A stretch of DNA of 32,848 nt from Candidatus Saccharimonadota bacterium (GCA_028286385.1 JAQBRQ010000015.1:1-32848), one strand, 5' to 3'; counted from the first letter of the stretch, positions 1 to 7,441 are shown. Notes: generated from the sequence alone by a model not told the origin. A program made the numbers and translations.

Positions 1-39
1 CTAAATCACTCTTGAAAATTCCATGGTGTTAGCTACTAA

Positions 40-78
40 TATTTTACAGCAGTATTTTACAGCTAAGTAGTCTAAAAT
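40..78 (+). promoter_or_regulatory. Promoter region with an 11-bp direct repeat upstream of the KwaB-like gene
   Basis: The 11-mer TATTTTACAGC occurs at 40-50 and again at 53-63, a 13-bp period. A -10-like TAAAAT lies at 73-78, eight bases before the ATG at 87, so transcription would begin at or just before the start codon. No good -35 is visible at the matching distance. The paired repeat upstream of the -10 could be an operator, but no binding protein can be named. Confidence 0.4.
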
Positions 79-86
79 AAACCGAC

Positions 87-1178
87 ATGACTGAAGAAAC
101 ACACACCGTACCAGAGGCTCCGGCTGCGCCAGCAGTGCTGACCAGGCAAGAACAGCCCGAAGATATTTTGGGCGCCGAAAAGGCTGAGCTTGCGAACTAC
201 AAAGAAACCGATGTTTTTGCCTGGGCAAACAACCTGGTGCAGTTTAAGGACGAGCTCAAGATTGAGCTGTTTTTGATTAACAAAAATTACGTCGTTTATC
301 GAACGAACATGGCTAAGGAACTCGACAGGCAACTGGAGCCAATCTTTATTGATCAGATTTTGGAGTACGTGCTGGAAGGCGCGGCTGAAGGGCTGGTTGT
401 CCGCGGCTTTGAAGAAGCCGAAGAAGAAAAGAAAGTTCTGCAGCGCACGCAGTTGCCGAACGTCGATAAGGCCAAGGAAGTGCTCAACTGGCTCGAAACG
501 CAGGAGCACGAAATTGAACTATTCGTCGAAGAAGAACACGACTTCAAACGCATCAAGGGCATCATGGCCCGCGTGACGCACGACAAAATCGACAAGCCAT
601 TCTATGTTTTCAAAGTGCTGCCGCAATCACAAATTATGAAAGGAAAGCAGGGCTGGATGGTTCGCGGTGGTAAGTTCATGGCCTTTGACGCCGATGCCGC
701 GGTGCGCATTCCAACCGAGCCGCAGATGTTATTGCTCGACCAGGACCTCTACGTTTTTAACCAGACCAAACTCAAGCAGCTGTTTGGTTATGACGCCAAA
801 GAGTCATATATTGCGCAGCAAAAAGTCGCCGAGATTGAAGCCAATTTTAAACTAACATTCGACGCGGGCGTTAGCATGCAGACGCTGGTTAAAGACAAAA
901 AGAGTCTCATCAAAAAACTGCAAAAGATCAATCCGTATGGCGTGAAGCAACAAGCTTTGATGGACCACTCCGAAGAGCTCGGCATCGACCTGATGGAAGA
1001 TGATGGCGGCTCGATCATCATTATGGATACCAAAGATCTGACCAAATTTGTTAACTTGCTTAACGATGATTACATCGAATCAGCGCTCACCGGCCAACGC
1101 TACGAAATCGTCAAAAAGAAGCTGCTCAAACTCGACGAGGGCAGTGAAGAAAACATGCTCCTCAAGGAAGTGATGTAA
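87..1178 (+). CDS. KwaB-like DUF4868 domain protein
   Basis: A 363-residue soluble protein with an acidic, Ala/Pro-rich N-terminus. The central and C-terminal parts resemble the DUF4868 family, to which the Kiwa anti-phage protein KwaB belongs: a strand pattern around PFYVFKVL, a hydrophobic LLLDQDLYVFNQ segment followed by LKQLFGYDAKE, and a C-terminal LLNDDYIESALTGQRYEI stretch. Family assignment is from remembered pattern only. In Kiwa, KwaB acts with the membrane protein KwaA. No KwaA-like gene is visible here, but the window starts only 86 bases upstream. The stop overlaps the start of the RNase H gene by one base (TAATG), so the two are probably translationally coupled. The ATG at 87 has no Shine-Dalgarno site and sits eight bases after a -10-like TAAAAT. 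A housekeeping role in DNA or RNA metabolism is also possible. Confidence 0.65.
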   Translation: MTEETHTVPEAPAAPAVLTRQEQPEDILGAEKAELANYKETDVFAWANNLVQFKDELKIELFLINKNYVVYRTNMAKELDRQLEPIFIDQILEYVLEGAAEGLVVRGFEEAEEEKKVLQRTQLPNVDKAKEVLNWLETQEHEIELFVEEEHDFKRIKGIMARVTHDKIDKPFYVFKVLPQSQIMKGKQGWMVRGGKFMAFDADAAVRIPTEPQMLLLDQDLYVFNQTKLKQLFGYDAKESYIAQQKVAEIEANFKLTFDAGVSMQTLVKDKKSLIKKLQKINPYGVKQQALMDHSEELGIDLMEDDGGSIIIMDTKDLTKFVNLLNDDYIESALTGQRYEIVKKKLLKLDEGSEENMLLKEVM

Positions 1179-1606
1179 TGATAATTTACTACACCGATGG
1201 CAGTTGCGAACCAAACCCTGGTGCCGGTGGCTTCGCGGTTATCAAGGACATGAAACCGGCTGTTTTGGGCGGCGAACCGAGCGGGGCAGAGACCACCAAC
1301 ATCCGCATGGAGGGCTTGGCAATCGTTGCCGCGCTCAAAGACGCCAATGGCGAAGCTTGCCAGATCTATTCTGATAGTGAGTTTTGGATCAAAGTCATCA
1401 CTGTTTGGTCACTACCGTGGGAAGCCAATGGCTGGAAGAAAAAAGGTGGCCCTATCAAAAACCTCGATATCGTCCAAGAAGTTTGCCCGTTATACAAGGC
1501 CAGCAAAGCCGAGCTCATCTGGGTCCGCGGCCACAACAACGATCCCGGCAACGAACTGGCCGACCATTGGGCCAACGAAGCTCGCAAGCAACACGCCGGT
1601 AAATAA
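1178..1606 (+). CDS. rnhA: Ribonuclease HI
   Basis: A 142-residue RNase H-fold protein that should cleave the RNA strand of RNA-DNA hybrids. The catalytic set is complete: D7 in YTDGSC, E45 in RMEGLA, D66 in YSDSEF, H119 in RGHNND and D129 in ELADHW. Length fits a single-domain type 1 enzyme. Its ATG overlaps the TAA of the KwaB-like gene by one base, and a Pif1-like helicase follows after 41 bases, so the three form one probable transcript. A hybrid-removing nuclease beside a 5'-3' helicase fits R-loop or primer processing, but the KwaB-like partner makes a defence role worth testing. The family call is firm. Confidence 0.93.
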   Translation: MIIYYTDGSCEPNPGAGGFAVIKDMKPAVLGGEPSGAETTNIRMEGLAIVAALKDANGEACQIYSDSEFWIKVITVWSLPWEANGWKKKGGPIKNLDIVQEVCPLYKASKAELIWVRGHNNDPGNELADHWANEARKQHAGK

Positions 1607-1647
1607 GACTTTGGTGCGTGCCAAGTAAGCTGATACAGTAGGAGTCT

Positions 1648-3174
1648 ATGCGACAGAAACAAGCTTTGGCGGTAATGATGAGTGGGGCGAACGTCTTTTT
1701 GACGGGCGCGCCTGGTGCTGGTAAAACCTATGTGTTAAACCAGTTCATTAAACGCGCAGAACGTGCCGGCAAGCGCGTCGCGGTCACTGCTAGCACCGGC
1801 ATTGCTGCTAGCCACCTCGGCGGTACGACGATTCACTCGTGGTCGGGCCTCGGCATTATCGATTATTTATCACCGGAAGATCTGGAGCGATTTGGCACGG
1901 CCGACCGCTTAATCAAACGCTATAACAGCGTTGATGTGCTGGTCATTGACGAAGTTTCGATGCTGCACGGCCAGCGCCTCAACATGGTCAACCAGCTGGC
2001 TAAAATACTGCGCGGCAGCGAACTGCCATTTGGCGGCATGCAGGTTGTTTTGGTCGGGGATTTATTCCAGTTGCCGCCTGTCAGCCGCGGCCAGGGACCG
2101 GTCGACTTCGTACATTTGTCTGAGGCTTGGTCAGATCTGAGTCCGCAGATCTGCTACATTACCGAGCAGCACCGTCAGCAGGGCAGCGATCAGTTGCTAG
2201 AGTTCCTGGAAGCCATGCGTAACGATGACGTCAACGAAGATCGTGGCGAAGTCATCACCAATCGTATTGGCATGGTTCCTGGCGAAGACGAAGTCGTAAC
2301 GCGTCTGTACTCGCATAACGTCGACGTGGAAACCATCAACCAAAAACATTTGGCGGCCATCCCTGATCGCTCAAGGACATACGCTATGCAAACCAAGGGC
2401 TCCAAAGCCAAAATCGAACAGCTATTTAAGGGTCTGCTAACGCCTGAAACGTTAGAGCTCAAAGTGGGCGCAGAAGTTATGTTCGTCGCAAACAACTTTG
2501 GCGAAGGCTTTGTGAACGGCAGCCGCGGCCGAGTGATCGCTTTCGATAAAGCCAGCAATCCGATAGTGCGATTGACCAATAACCGCTTAATTACCGTTGA
2601 GCCACACAGCTGGAGCCTGAATGAAGATGGCCTGACGCGCGCCGAAGTTACGCAGCTACCACTACGTTTAGCCTGGGCGATCACGATTCATAAAAGCCAG
2701 GGCATGAGCTTAGACGCCGCCGAGATTGATCTGAGCCGGGCATTTACGCCAGGCATGGGCTACGTGGCTTTGTCTCGCGTTCGTAGCATCGACGGCTTGT
2801 ACCTGAAGGGCTTGAATAATATGGCCATGAATATGCACCCAGCGGTTCATGAGTTTGATGTGTACTTGCGCCAAGACTCAGAGCAGTTATCTAGCATAAC
2901 CGACGATGTCGAAGATGAAGCCGCGGCCGCACCAAAAGCTACACCAAACCTAGACGAAGAGTTACTCGAGAAGTTAAAGCGCTGGCGCATCCAGCGCGCC
3001 ACGGCCGACAAAGTAGCGGCATACATGATCGCGCACAATGCCGCGCTGGAAGCTGTAGCAACTGTTGCGCCAACCACCAAGCAGCAACTGCTTGGCATAC
3101 CCGGTTTTGGACCTAAAAAAGTTGATAGCTACGGTGATGACATCCTCAAAATTGTTGCGCAGCATACGTCTTAA
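1648..3174 (+). CDS. Pif1/RecD-type SF1 helicase with C-terminal HRDC domain
   Basis: A 508-residue superfamily 1B helicase. Walker A is GAPGAGKT at 20-27, with TASTGIAA and HSWSGLG as Pif1-type motifs after it. Walker B is DEVSM at 101-105. VLVGDLFQLPPV is motif III, ITIHKSQGMSLD and YVALSRVRS are the late helicase motifs. From about residue 435 a helical domain ending in LLGIPGFGPKKVDSYGDDIL matches HRDC, the RecQ/RNase D accessory DNA-binding domain. Pif1 enzymes unwind forked DNA, G-quadruplexes and RNA-DNA hybrids with 5'-3' polarity. The ATG at 1648 has a good ribosome site (TAGGAG, spacing about six). It follows rnhA closely. No recognisable terminator follows the stop. Confidence 0.9.
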   Translation: MRQKQALAVMMSGANVFLTGAPGAGKTYVLNQFIKRAERAGKRVAVTASTGIAASHLGGTTIHSWSGLGIIDYLSPEDLERFGTADRLIKRYNSVDVLVIDEVSMLHGQRLNMVNQLAKILRGSELPFGGMQVVLVGDLFQLPPVSRGQGPVDFVHLSEAWSDLSPQICYITEQHRQQGSDQLLEFLEAMRNDDVNEDRGEVITNRIGMVPGEDEVVTRLYSHNVDVETINQKHLAAIPDRSRTYAMQTKGSKAKIEQLFKGLLTPETLELKVGAEVMFVANNFGEGFVNGSRGRVIAFDKASNPIVRLTNNRLITVEPHSWSLNEDGLTRAEVTQLPLRLAWAITIHKSQGMSLDAAEIDLSRAFTPGMGYVALSRVRSIDGLYLKGLNNMAMNMHPAVHEFDVYLRQDSEQLSSITDDVEDEAAAAPKATPNLDEELLEKLKRWRIQRATADKVAAYMIAHNAALEAVATVAPTTKQQLLGIPGFGPKKVDSYGDDILKIVAQHTS

Positions 3175-3259
3175 ATCCTGCTTAAATCTTAAATAATTAT
3201 TAACTTTCGTAAAATAAACGGTCATTTTTTTGACACCTAAAACGCTGCAGGCGCATGAT

Positions 3260-3286
3260 GATCTCTACTAATCTAAGTAGGAGATC
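3260..3286 (+). promoter_or_regulatory. Hairpin sequestering the ribosome binding site of the TasA-like gene
   Basis: GATCTCTACT (3260-3269) pairs with AGTAGGAGATC (3276-3286) apart from one bulged G at 3280, leaving a 6-nt loop. The Shine-Dalgarno TAGGAG at 3278-3283 lies entirely in the 3' arm, seven to ten bases before the ATG at 3293. This could throttle translation unless opened. A TTGACA at 3230-3235 with a weak CATGAT at 3254-3259 would start transcription at about 3266 and remove half the hairpin, so which promoter is used decides whether the hairpin forms. Confidence 0.45.
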
Positions 3287-3292
3287 TCCCGC

Positions 3293-3874
3293 ATGAAACA
3301 AGTCGTAAACTTGAAAGCGCTTGCACGGGCAGTCGCCGTGGTCGCAGCCGTCAGCATTGTTGTGAGCGGCGTTACGTTCGCCGCTCTCCAGAGTCAAGCA
3401 GGTGTGTTAAAGGGCAATATCATCCAAACAGCAGTCGCCAGCCTGCAAGTCAGCCCCAACGGCGTCACCTACAGTAGCAGCATGGATGGCTATGTGTTTG
3501 GTAATTTAGTTCCGGGCGGCCAGTCATCGCCAAACAATGGCTATCCGGTATACGTGAAGAACGTCGGCACGACGCCGCTGGCGGTTAAGCTCAGCGTTAA
3601 AGGACTCGTCACTAACCCAGATGGCGTTGATCTAACCAAAGTACATGTACAGCTGACGCCAATAGCTGGTGGTGCGAGTCAAAATATCCTGCTGCAGGAT
3701 CTAATCGCTGCTGACACGACCGGAGGCATTGCACTTAATCTTGGAACCCGTCTCAATCAAGACCAATCTATCGTCTACTTGCTGCGGGTTTCGCTGGATG
3801 CCGATGCTGTTGTGGGTTCCAGCGCCACGCTCAGCAATGTTGACTTTAACTTTGGCGCCCTAGCCGTCAACTAG
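3293..3874 (+). CDS. TasA/camelysin-like secreted protein with SipW-type signal peptide
   Basis: A 193-residue exported protein. The N-terminus has a positive start, a hydrophobic stretch at about 10-30, and the sequence GVTFAALQSQAGVLKGN followed by beta-strand-like repeats, the pattern of SipW-dependent signal peptides in TasA and CalY/camelysin proteins. The mature part is rich in beta strand and Ser/Gly/Val, with no cysteine and no catalytic motif, fitting a self-assembling extracellular fibre subunit. A SipW-type signal peptidase follows after 15 bases and is the obvious processing enzyme. TasA forms biofilm fibres in Bacillus. In an episymbiotic or surface-attached bacterium such fibres could serve attachment, which is inference. 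Translation may be restrained by the hairpin at 3260-3286. Confidence 0.72.
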   Translation: MKQVVNLKALARAVAVVAAVSIVVSGVTFAALQSQAGVLKGNIIQTAVASLQVSPNGVTYSSSMDGYVFGNLVPGGQSSPNNGYPVYVKNVGTTPLAVKLSVKGLVTNPDGVDLTKVHVQLTPIAGGASQNILLQDLIAADTTGGIALNLGTRLNQDQSIVYLLRVSLDADAVVGSSATLSNVDFNFGALAVN

Positions 3875-3889
3875 CGATGCAATCTAGCC

Positions 3890-4435
3890 ATGAGTCAGCC
3901 GCTAACAACCAGGCGCGTCTTCGCCCTCGGCGCTCGCTCCGCAGCCTACATGCTGAGCAGTTTGTTGCTTGCGGCTGCTGTTGGCCTGGTGAGCCTGCAC
4001 CTTCGCGGTCAGCACCTAATGAGCGTCCAAAGCGCCAGCATGGCGCCAATCTTCGGCCCCGGCGACGCTCTGGTCGTCGAGCCAATCTCGGCAGCCCAGC
4101 TCCACGTCGGCGATATCGTTAGCTACCAAAGCCCACGCGATCCGGCAGTGATCATTTCCCATCGCCTGATCGCCATCAGCAAGCAAACTGGTTTCCTGAC
4201 GACTGCCGGCGACAGGCTACACGCCCCAGACCGTCCATTTCCGCCGGGCAGGGTAATCGGTCGGGCTGTGGCGGTCGCGCCAGCCTTAGGTAGCGTGATG
4301 AATTTTGCGCGCAGCCCGCTCGGTTTAGCCGTTTTGGTTTACGTGCCGGCGCTCTCTGTTTTGATTAGCGAGGCCCGGCACCTGATCCGTATTAGCCAAC
4401 GACCCACATACAGGCTCACAATGTACCGCCAATAG
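3890..4435 (+). CDS. sipW: SipW-type signal peptidase I (S26B, Ser-His dyad)
   Basis: A 181-residue membrane protease. One transmembrane helix lies at about 18-38, then the catalytic serine S50 in SASMAPIF, the GDALVV strand, LHVGDIVSY, and H91 in IISHRLI where bacterial type I peptidases have lysine. The Ser-His dyad marks the ER/archaeal-like S26B class, whose bacterial members such as SipW process TasA-type substrates. TTAGDRLHAPD is the conserved box D/E region. A second hydrophobic segment lies near residues 143-160. It follows the TasA-like gene directly, so the pair is a secretion module. Start at 3890 gives the normal cytoplasmic tail length. Confidence 0.82.
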   Translation: MSQPLTTRRVFALGARSAAYMLSSLLLAAAVGLVSLHLRGQHLMSVQSASMAPIFGPGDALVVEPISAAQLHVGDIVSYQSPRDPAVIISHRLIAISKQTGFLTTAGDRLHAPDRPFPPGRVIGRAVAVAPALGSVMNFARSPLGLAVLVYVPALSVLISEARHLIRISQRPTYRLTMYRQ

Positions 4436-4475
4436 GACTGTTTCTTGCAAACAGTGCTAAGATATAACTAGTCCT
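4434..4475 (+). terminator. Possible weak terminator after sipW
   Basis: AGGACT (4434-4439) can pair with AGTCCT (4470-4475), followed by TTTATA. Inside it ACTGTTT (4437-4443) and AAACAGT (4449-4455) form an alternative hairpin. The U-run is poor, so termination is uncertain. Confidence 0.3.
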
Positions 4476-4531
4476 TTATATATAAACGACCACTTATTAT
4501 CACAACCAATTACTCCTAAAGTATCGATCAT

Positions 4532-5143
4532 ATGAGAAGAAAAGCTAAAAAACCAATTGCTTACGCTTTTATCGACAGCCAAAACTTAAATCTTGGCACG
4601 CAGCGCATGGGCTGGAAGCTCGATTGGCGCAAGTTCCGTCAGTACCTCGCCGACAAGCACGGTGTTACGCACGCCTACATGTTCATCGGTTACATGGCCG
4701 AAAACGAAGCTTTGTACGAGTACATGTATGAGCTTGGTTTCCTGATTGTCCTTAAGCCGACCGTCGATATTTCCCACAATTACGATGGAGCCGAAAAGGG
4801 CCCTAAGACCGAAGAGCAAAAAGCCGACGATAAAGAAGCTAGAGAAGCAAAAAAAGATGAGCCCGCCAAAGAACACGAAAAGCCAACCATTAAAGGCAAT
4901 GTCGATGCCGAACTGGTGCTGTATGCCATGAAGGAAATGCCAAACTACGAACAGGCCATTATCGTCAGCGGTGACGGCGACTTCTTCAGCCTCGCCGAAT
5001 ATCTGGAAGAGCAGGGCAAACTGGCGCACATCCTAACGCCAAACTGGCAGTACTCGAGCTTGCTCAAGGTTTTCGAGCCAAAAATCATCCGCCTCGACCA
5101 AATGCGCAAGCAGCTAGCCTACCACGATCGCAAAAAGAAATAA
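4532..5143 (+). CDS. NYN-domain (LabA/DUF88 family) putative ribonuclease
   Basis: A 203-residue PIN-like NYN protein. Acidic metal-site residues are visible: D15 in AFIDSQNLN, D125 in KGNVDAELVLYA and D148/D150 in VSGDGDFFSL. The fold continues to a C-terminal VFEPKIIRLDQ. Family members are Mg-dependent RNases or RNA-binding regulators. Between about residues 88 and 118 there is a very charged Lys/Glu insert between the two halves of the active site, not usual in the compact family. A helical strut or a contact for RNA or a partner is possible. It stands alone, 96 bases after sipW and 98 bases before the next gene. Substrate is unknown. Confidence 0.8.
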   Translation: MRRKAKKPIAYAFIDSQNLNLGTQRMGWKLDWRKFRQYLADKHGVTHAYMFIGYMAENEALYEYMYELGFLIVLKPTVDISHNYDGAEKGPKTEEQKADDKEAREAKKDEPAKEHEKPTIKGNVDAELVLYAMKEMPNYEQAIIVSGDGDFFSLAEYLEEQGKLAHILTPNWQYSSLLKVFEPKIIRLDQMRKQLAYHDRKKK

Positions 5144-5205
5144 CCCCGAACACCGTCAGGTCAACGACTGAGTCAGTTTTTTCACAGCCCATACGACACT
5201 GTTAA

Positions 5206-5235
5206 TGCTATAACTTAGGGCATCCCACGGGAAGG
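5206..5235 (+). promoter_or_regulatory. Extended -10 promoter and ribosome site for the MBL-fold gene
   Basis: TGCTATAAC at 5206-5214 is an extended -10 (TG plus TATAAC). GGGAAGG at 5229-5235 is a ribosome site. It directly abuts the ATG at 5236 but lies six bases before the ATG at 5242, which decides the start in favour of 5242. Confidence 0.5.
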
Positions 5236-5241
5236 ATGTCT

Positions 5242-5880
5242 ATGAAAATCACCAAGTTTGTTCACTCGTGTTTGCTCGTCGAAATGCCCGCGCCCGTTAA
5301 TCGTACCGTGCTGTTTGACCCTGGCGTCATGAGCGAACAGGCTCTTGACGTCACCAATCTGGCCTACCTCGACGACATTATCATCACCCACGCACATAGC
5401 GATCACCTCAGTATGACCCTGCTCAGAATACTGGACTCCAAGTTCCCAAACGTGCAAATCACCGCCCCGAGCGAGGTGGTTGATCGCCTTGAAGCCGAAG
5501 GTATTACCGCCACCAACCAAGCCTCAGAGGGCATTACCTTTTTTGATTCGCCGCACGAAAGCGTCGAGCCCTTGTTCCCGCATCCAGAACAGATTGGCGT
5601 CCACTACCTCGACAAGCTGACGCATCCCGGCGACAGCCACAGTTTTACCGAAACCAAAGCCATTTTGGCATTGCCAATTGCCGCTCCTTGGGGCAGCACC
5701 ATTAAAGCGTTTAATCTGGCAGCGGAGCTGAAACCACGCTATGTACTGCCAATTCACGACTGGCACTGGCGTGATGAGGCCCGCGAGCAAACCTACGCTC
5801 TGTTCGAAGCAAGGCTAGCCGAGCGGGGCATCACTTTTCTAAAGCTCCAAACCGGGCAACCGGTAGTGGTGGATGTCTGA
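5242..5880 (+). CDS. Metallo-beta-lactamase-fold hydrolase (UlaG/UPF0173-like)
   Basis: About 212 residues from the ATG at 5242, chosen over 5236 because of ribosome-site spacing. The zinc motif HAHSDH is at residues 50-55 of this start, preceded by LFDPG and DIIITHAH. Later ligands are plausible in THPGDSHSF and LPIHDWHW. The compact domain without a cap resembles UlaG-like or YtnP-like proteins rather than RNase J or glyoxalase II. The substrate cannot be read from sequence. The last base of its TGA is the first base of the ATG of the aldo/keto reductase gene, so the two are co-translated and may act on related metabolites or in detoxification. Confidence 0.82.
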   Translation: MKITKFVHSCLLVEMPAPVNRTVLFDPGVMSEQALDVTNLAYLDDIIITHAHSDHLSMTLLRILDSKFPNVQITAPSEVVDRLEAEGITATNQASEGITFFDSPHESVEPLFPHPEQIGVHYLDKLTHPGDSHSFTETKAILALPIAAPWGSTIKAFNLAAELKPRYVLPIHDWHWRDEAREQTYALFEARLAERGITFLKLQTGQPVVVDV

Positions 5881-6701
5881 TGCTCGAGCCGCCCGTACTT
5901 AACACCGGTCGCACCATACCGCCAATCGGCTTTGGCACCTGGGAAATTAAACCAAATCAAGCCGCCAAGAAAGCCGTGCTAGCCGCCCTCAAGGCTGGCT
6001 ACCGCCTCATCGACACCGCCAAAATATATGGCAATGAACAAGGTGTTGGCGAAGCAATCCGAGAATCTGGCATCCCGCGTGAAGAGGTATTTGTTACCAC
6101 CAAACTCTGGAACGATGACCAAGGCTATAACCGCACGCTTGAAGCCTGCCGCACCTCTCTGCAAAACCTTGGCCTAGACTATCTCGATCTTTACCTCATC
6201 CACTGGCCAGCCAGCACCCGCCGCCATCCTAGCTGGGATGCTATGAAGCAGCTCAAAGAAGAAGGCCTGATTCTGGATGCTGGCGTCAGCAACTACACCA
6301 TTGACCACCTGCGGGAGCTCCAGGAGCGCAGCGACATGGTACCGGCCGTCAACCAAGTCGAGTTCCATCCCTTTATATATGAGCAACAACGGGAATTGCT
6401 CATATATTGCGCGGGGCAGGGCATCGTTGTCGAGGCCTACAGCCCCTTGAGCCGCATGGCACGCGAACCGCACCAGGCAATCCACAATATTGCCCGCGAA
6501 GTGGGCAAAACGCCGCAACAGGTCGTTCTGCGCTGGTGCATCCAGCACGGCACTGTCCCGCTACCGCGCTCAACCAACCCCAGGCACATTGAGGCTAATC
6601 TCCAAATTTTCGACTTCGAACTGTCCGACGCCCACATGAAAGTCCTCAACAGCCTGAGCGACGGCGAACGCATCACCTGGGATCCAGAAGGTATGGGATA
6701 A
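5880..6701 (+). CDS. Aldo/keto reductase
   Basis: A 273-residue NAD(P)H-dependent reductase of the AKR superfamily with the full catalytic tetrad: D45 and Y50 in LIDTAKIYGNE, K75 in TTKLW and H108 in YLIHWP. The cofactor-binding C-terminal part (YSPLSR, then PLPRSTNPRHIEANL) is present. Length is typical of the 2,5-diketo-gluconate reductase/YvgN-like branch that reduces methylglyoxal and other aldehydes. It overlaps the MBL-fold gene by one base. Substrate specificity cannot be stated. Confidence 0.9.
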   Translation: MLEPPVLNTGRTIPPIGFGTWEIKPNQAAKKAVLAALKAGYRLIDTAKIYGNEQGVGEAIRESGIPREEVFVTTKLWNDDQGYNRTLEACRTSLQNLGLDYLDLYLIHWPASTRRHPSWDAMKQLKEEGLILDAGVSNYTIDHLRELQERSDMVPAVNQVEFHPFIYEQQRELLIYCAGQGIVVEAYSPLSRMAREPHQAIHNIAREVGKTPQQVVLRWCIQHGTVPLPRSTNPRHIEANLQIFDFELSDAHMKVLNSLSDGERITWDPEGMG

Positions 6702-6703
6702 AC

Positions 6704-6732
6704 TTGACAAAATACATAATATTTGCTACAAT
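6704..6732 (+). promoter_or_regulatory. Consensus sigma-70-type promoter
   Basis: TTGACA at 6704-6709, exactly 17 bases, TACAAT at 6727-6732. It begins two bases after the stop of the aldo/keto reductase gene. Predicted start of transcription about 6739, giving a 24-nt A/C-rich leader without a clear ribosome site before the ATG at 6763. Confidence 0.75.
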
Positions 6733-6762
6733 GTTGTTTAGGTTCAAATAAAACAAAAAACA

Positions 6763-7053
6763 ATGCAAACAACAACCAAAACAACCACCAACAACTTTAA
6801 CATCGGCGAAGCAGCCCAGCACGCCGGACTCGTCATGATGACCCTAGCAGCAACGCTTGGCATGGTTGAGCTGCCCCACGAGTCAAGCAACTCAAAGGCA
6901 ATGGTTAACGCCCAGCCAGCATTTGTATTTGCAGCCGAAAATCAAAGCGCAGGGCACGAAAACCCCCAGCGCCGCGACAAAGAAGAGGTTCATCCTCACT
7001 CCGCAAGTTACAGCGCTACCCAGCGTACACCAGGTCGAACAGGCAAGATTTAA
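6763..7053 (+). CDS. Small unknown protein with one hydrophobic segment
   Basis: A 96-residue protein not recognised as any family. It has a Thr/Asn-rich start, one hydrophobic segment at about 21-38 (GLVMMTLAATLGMVEL), and a polar, charged C-terminus. The start is supported by the consensus promoter at 6704-6732. The leader carries no strong Shine-Dalgarno site. The stop lies just before a second copy of the same promoter type that drives the next small gene. A membrane-tethered or weakly exported peptide is conceivable. Without the promoter the ORF alone would be weak evidence. Confidence 0.5.
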   Translation: MQTTTKTTTNNFNIGEAAQHAGLVMMTLAATLGMVELPHESSNSKAMVNAQPAFVFAAENQSAGHENPQRRDKEEVHPHSASYSATQRTPGRTGKI

Positions 7054-7055
7054 AC

Positions 7056-7084
7056 TTGACAAAACTAAGTATAAAAGGTACAAT
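7056..7084 (+). promoter_or_regulatory. Consensus promoter producing a leaderless transcript
   Basis: TTGACA at 7056-7061, 17 bases, TACAAT at 7079-7084. The ATG at 7091 is six bases after the -10, so the expected transcription start coincides with the start codon. The design is nearly identical to the promoter at 6704-6732. Confidence 0.75.
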
Positions 7085-7090
7085 AAAATT

Positions 7091-7441
7091 ATGAAAAACA
7101 TTGAATCATCTGACAGAAACTATGCACAGGCAATCCTTTCACAGTCTGGTCGTAAAGAAGCTGAAGCAAAGGGCATTGACCCTAACGCTATTGACGGTGT
7201 CACTTTGCGCAGGAATGGTGCACGACGTTTTGGTCGACGCGCTGTAGCGACGGTCGCCTCTGTCGGAGTAGTTATGGGAGGCGGGGAATTACTCGGTTAT
7301 GCAATAGATAACTCCCCAACCACAAAGTATCAGAGGAGCATTCAAGAGCAGTCGCATGATGTGCCTAATGCGGCGGCCCAGCAATTGCCAGCTCCAGCAG
7401 AGCAGCCGCTAGTCAATCCTCAGTCTCACCTTGCTGAGTAG
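7091..7441 (+). CDS. Small unknown membrane protein, leaderless gene
   Basis: A 116-residue protein of no recognised family. The frame is open further upstream, but the start at 7091 is chosen because the promoter at 7056-7084 places the transcription start on this ATG. Residues 1-50 are polar and basic (RRNGARRFGRR), then one membrane segment rich in Gly/Val (VATVASVGVVMGGGELLGYAI), then a polar tail of Gln, Ala and Pro with PAPAEQP. The topology suggests a cytoplasmic N-terminus and an exposed Pro/Gln-rich tail. A strong terminator follows at 7449-7495, so the gene is its own transcription unit. Confidence 0.65.
   Translation: MKNIESSDRNYAQAILSQSGRKEAEAKGIDPNAIDGVTLRRNGARRFGRRAVATVASVGVVMGGGELLGYAIDNSPTTKYQRSIQEQSHDVPNAAAQQLPAPAEQPLVNPQSHLAE

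Noticed and set aside
5170-5182. ACTGAGTCAGT followed by T-run as terminator after the NYN gene
   Set aside because: The palindrome leaves no workable loop and the stem would be only about four pairs.
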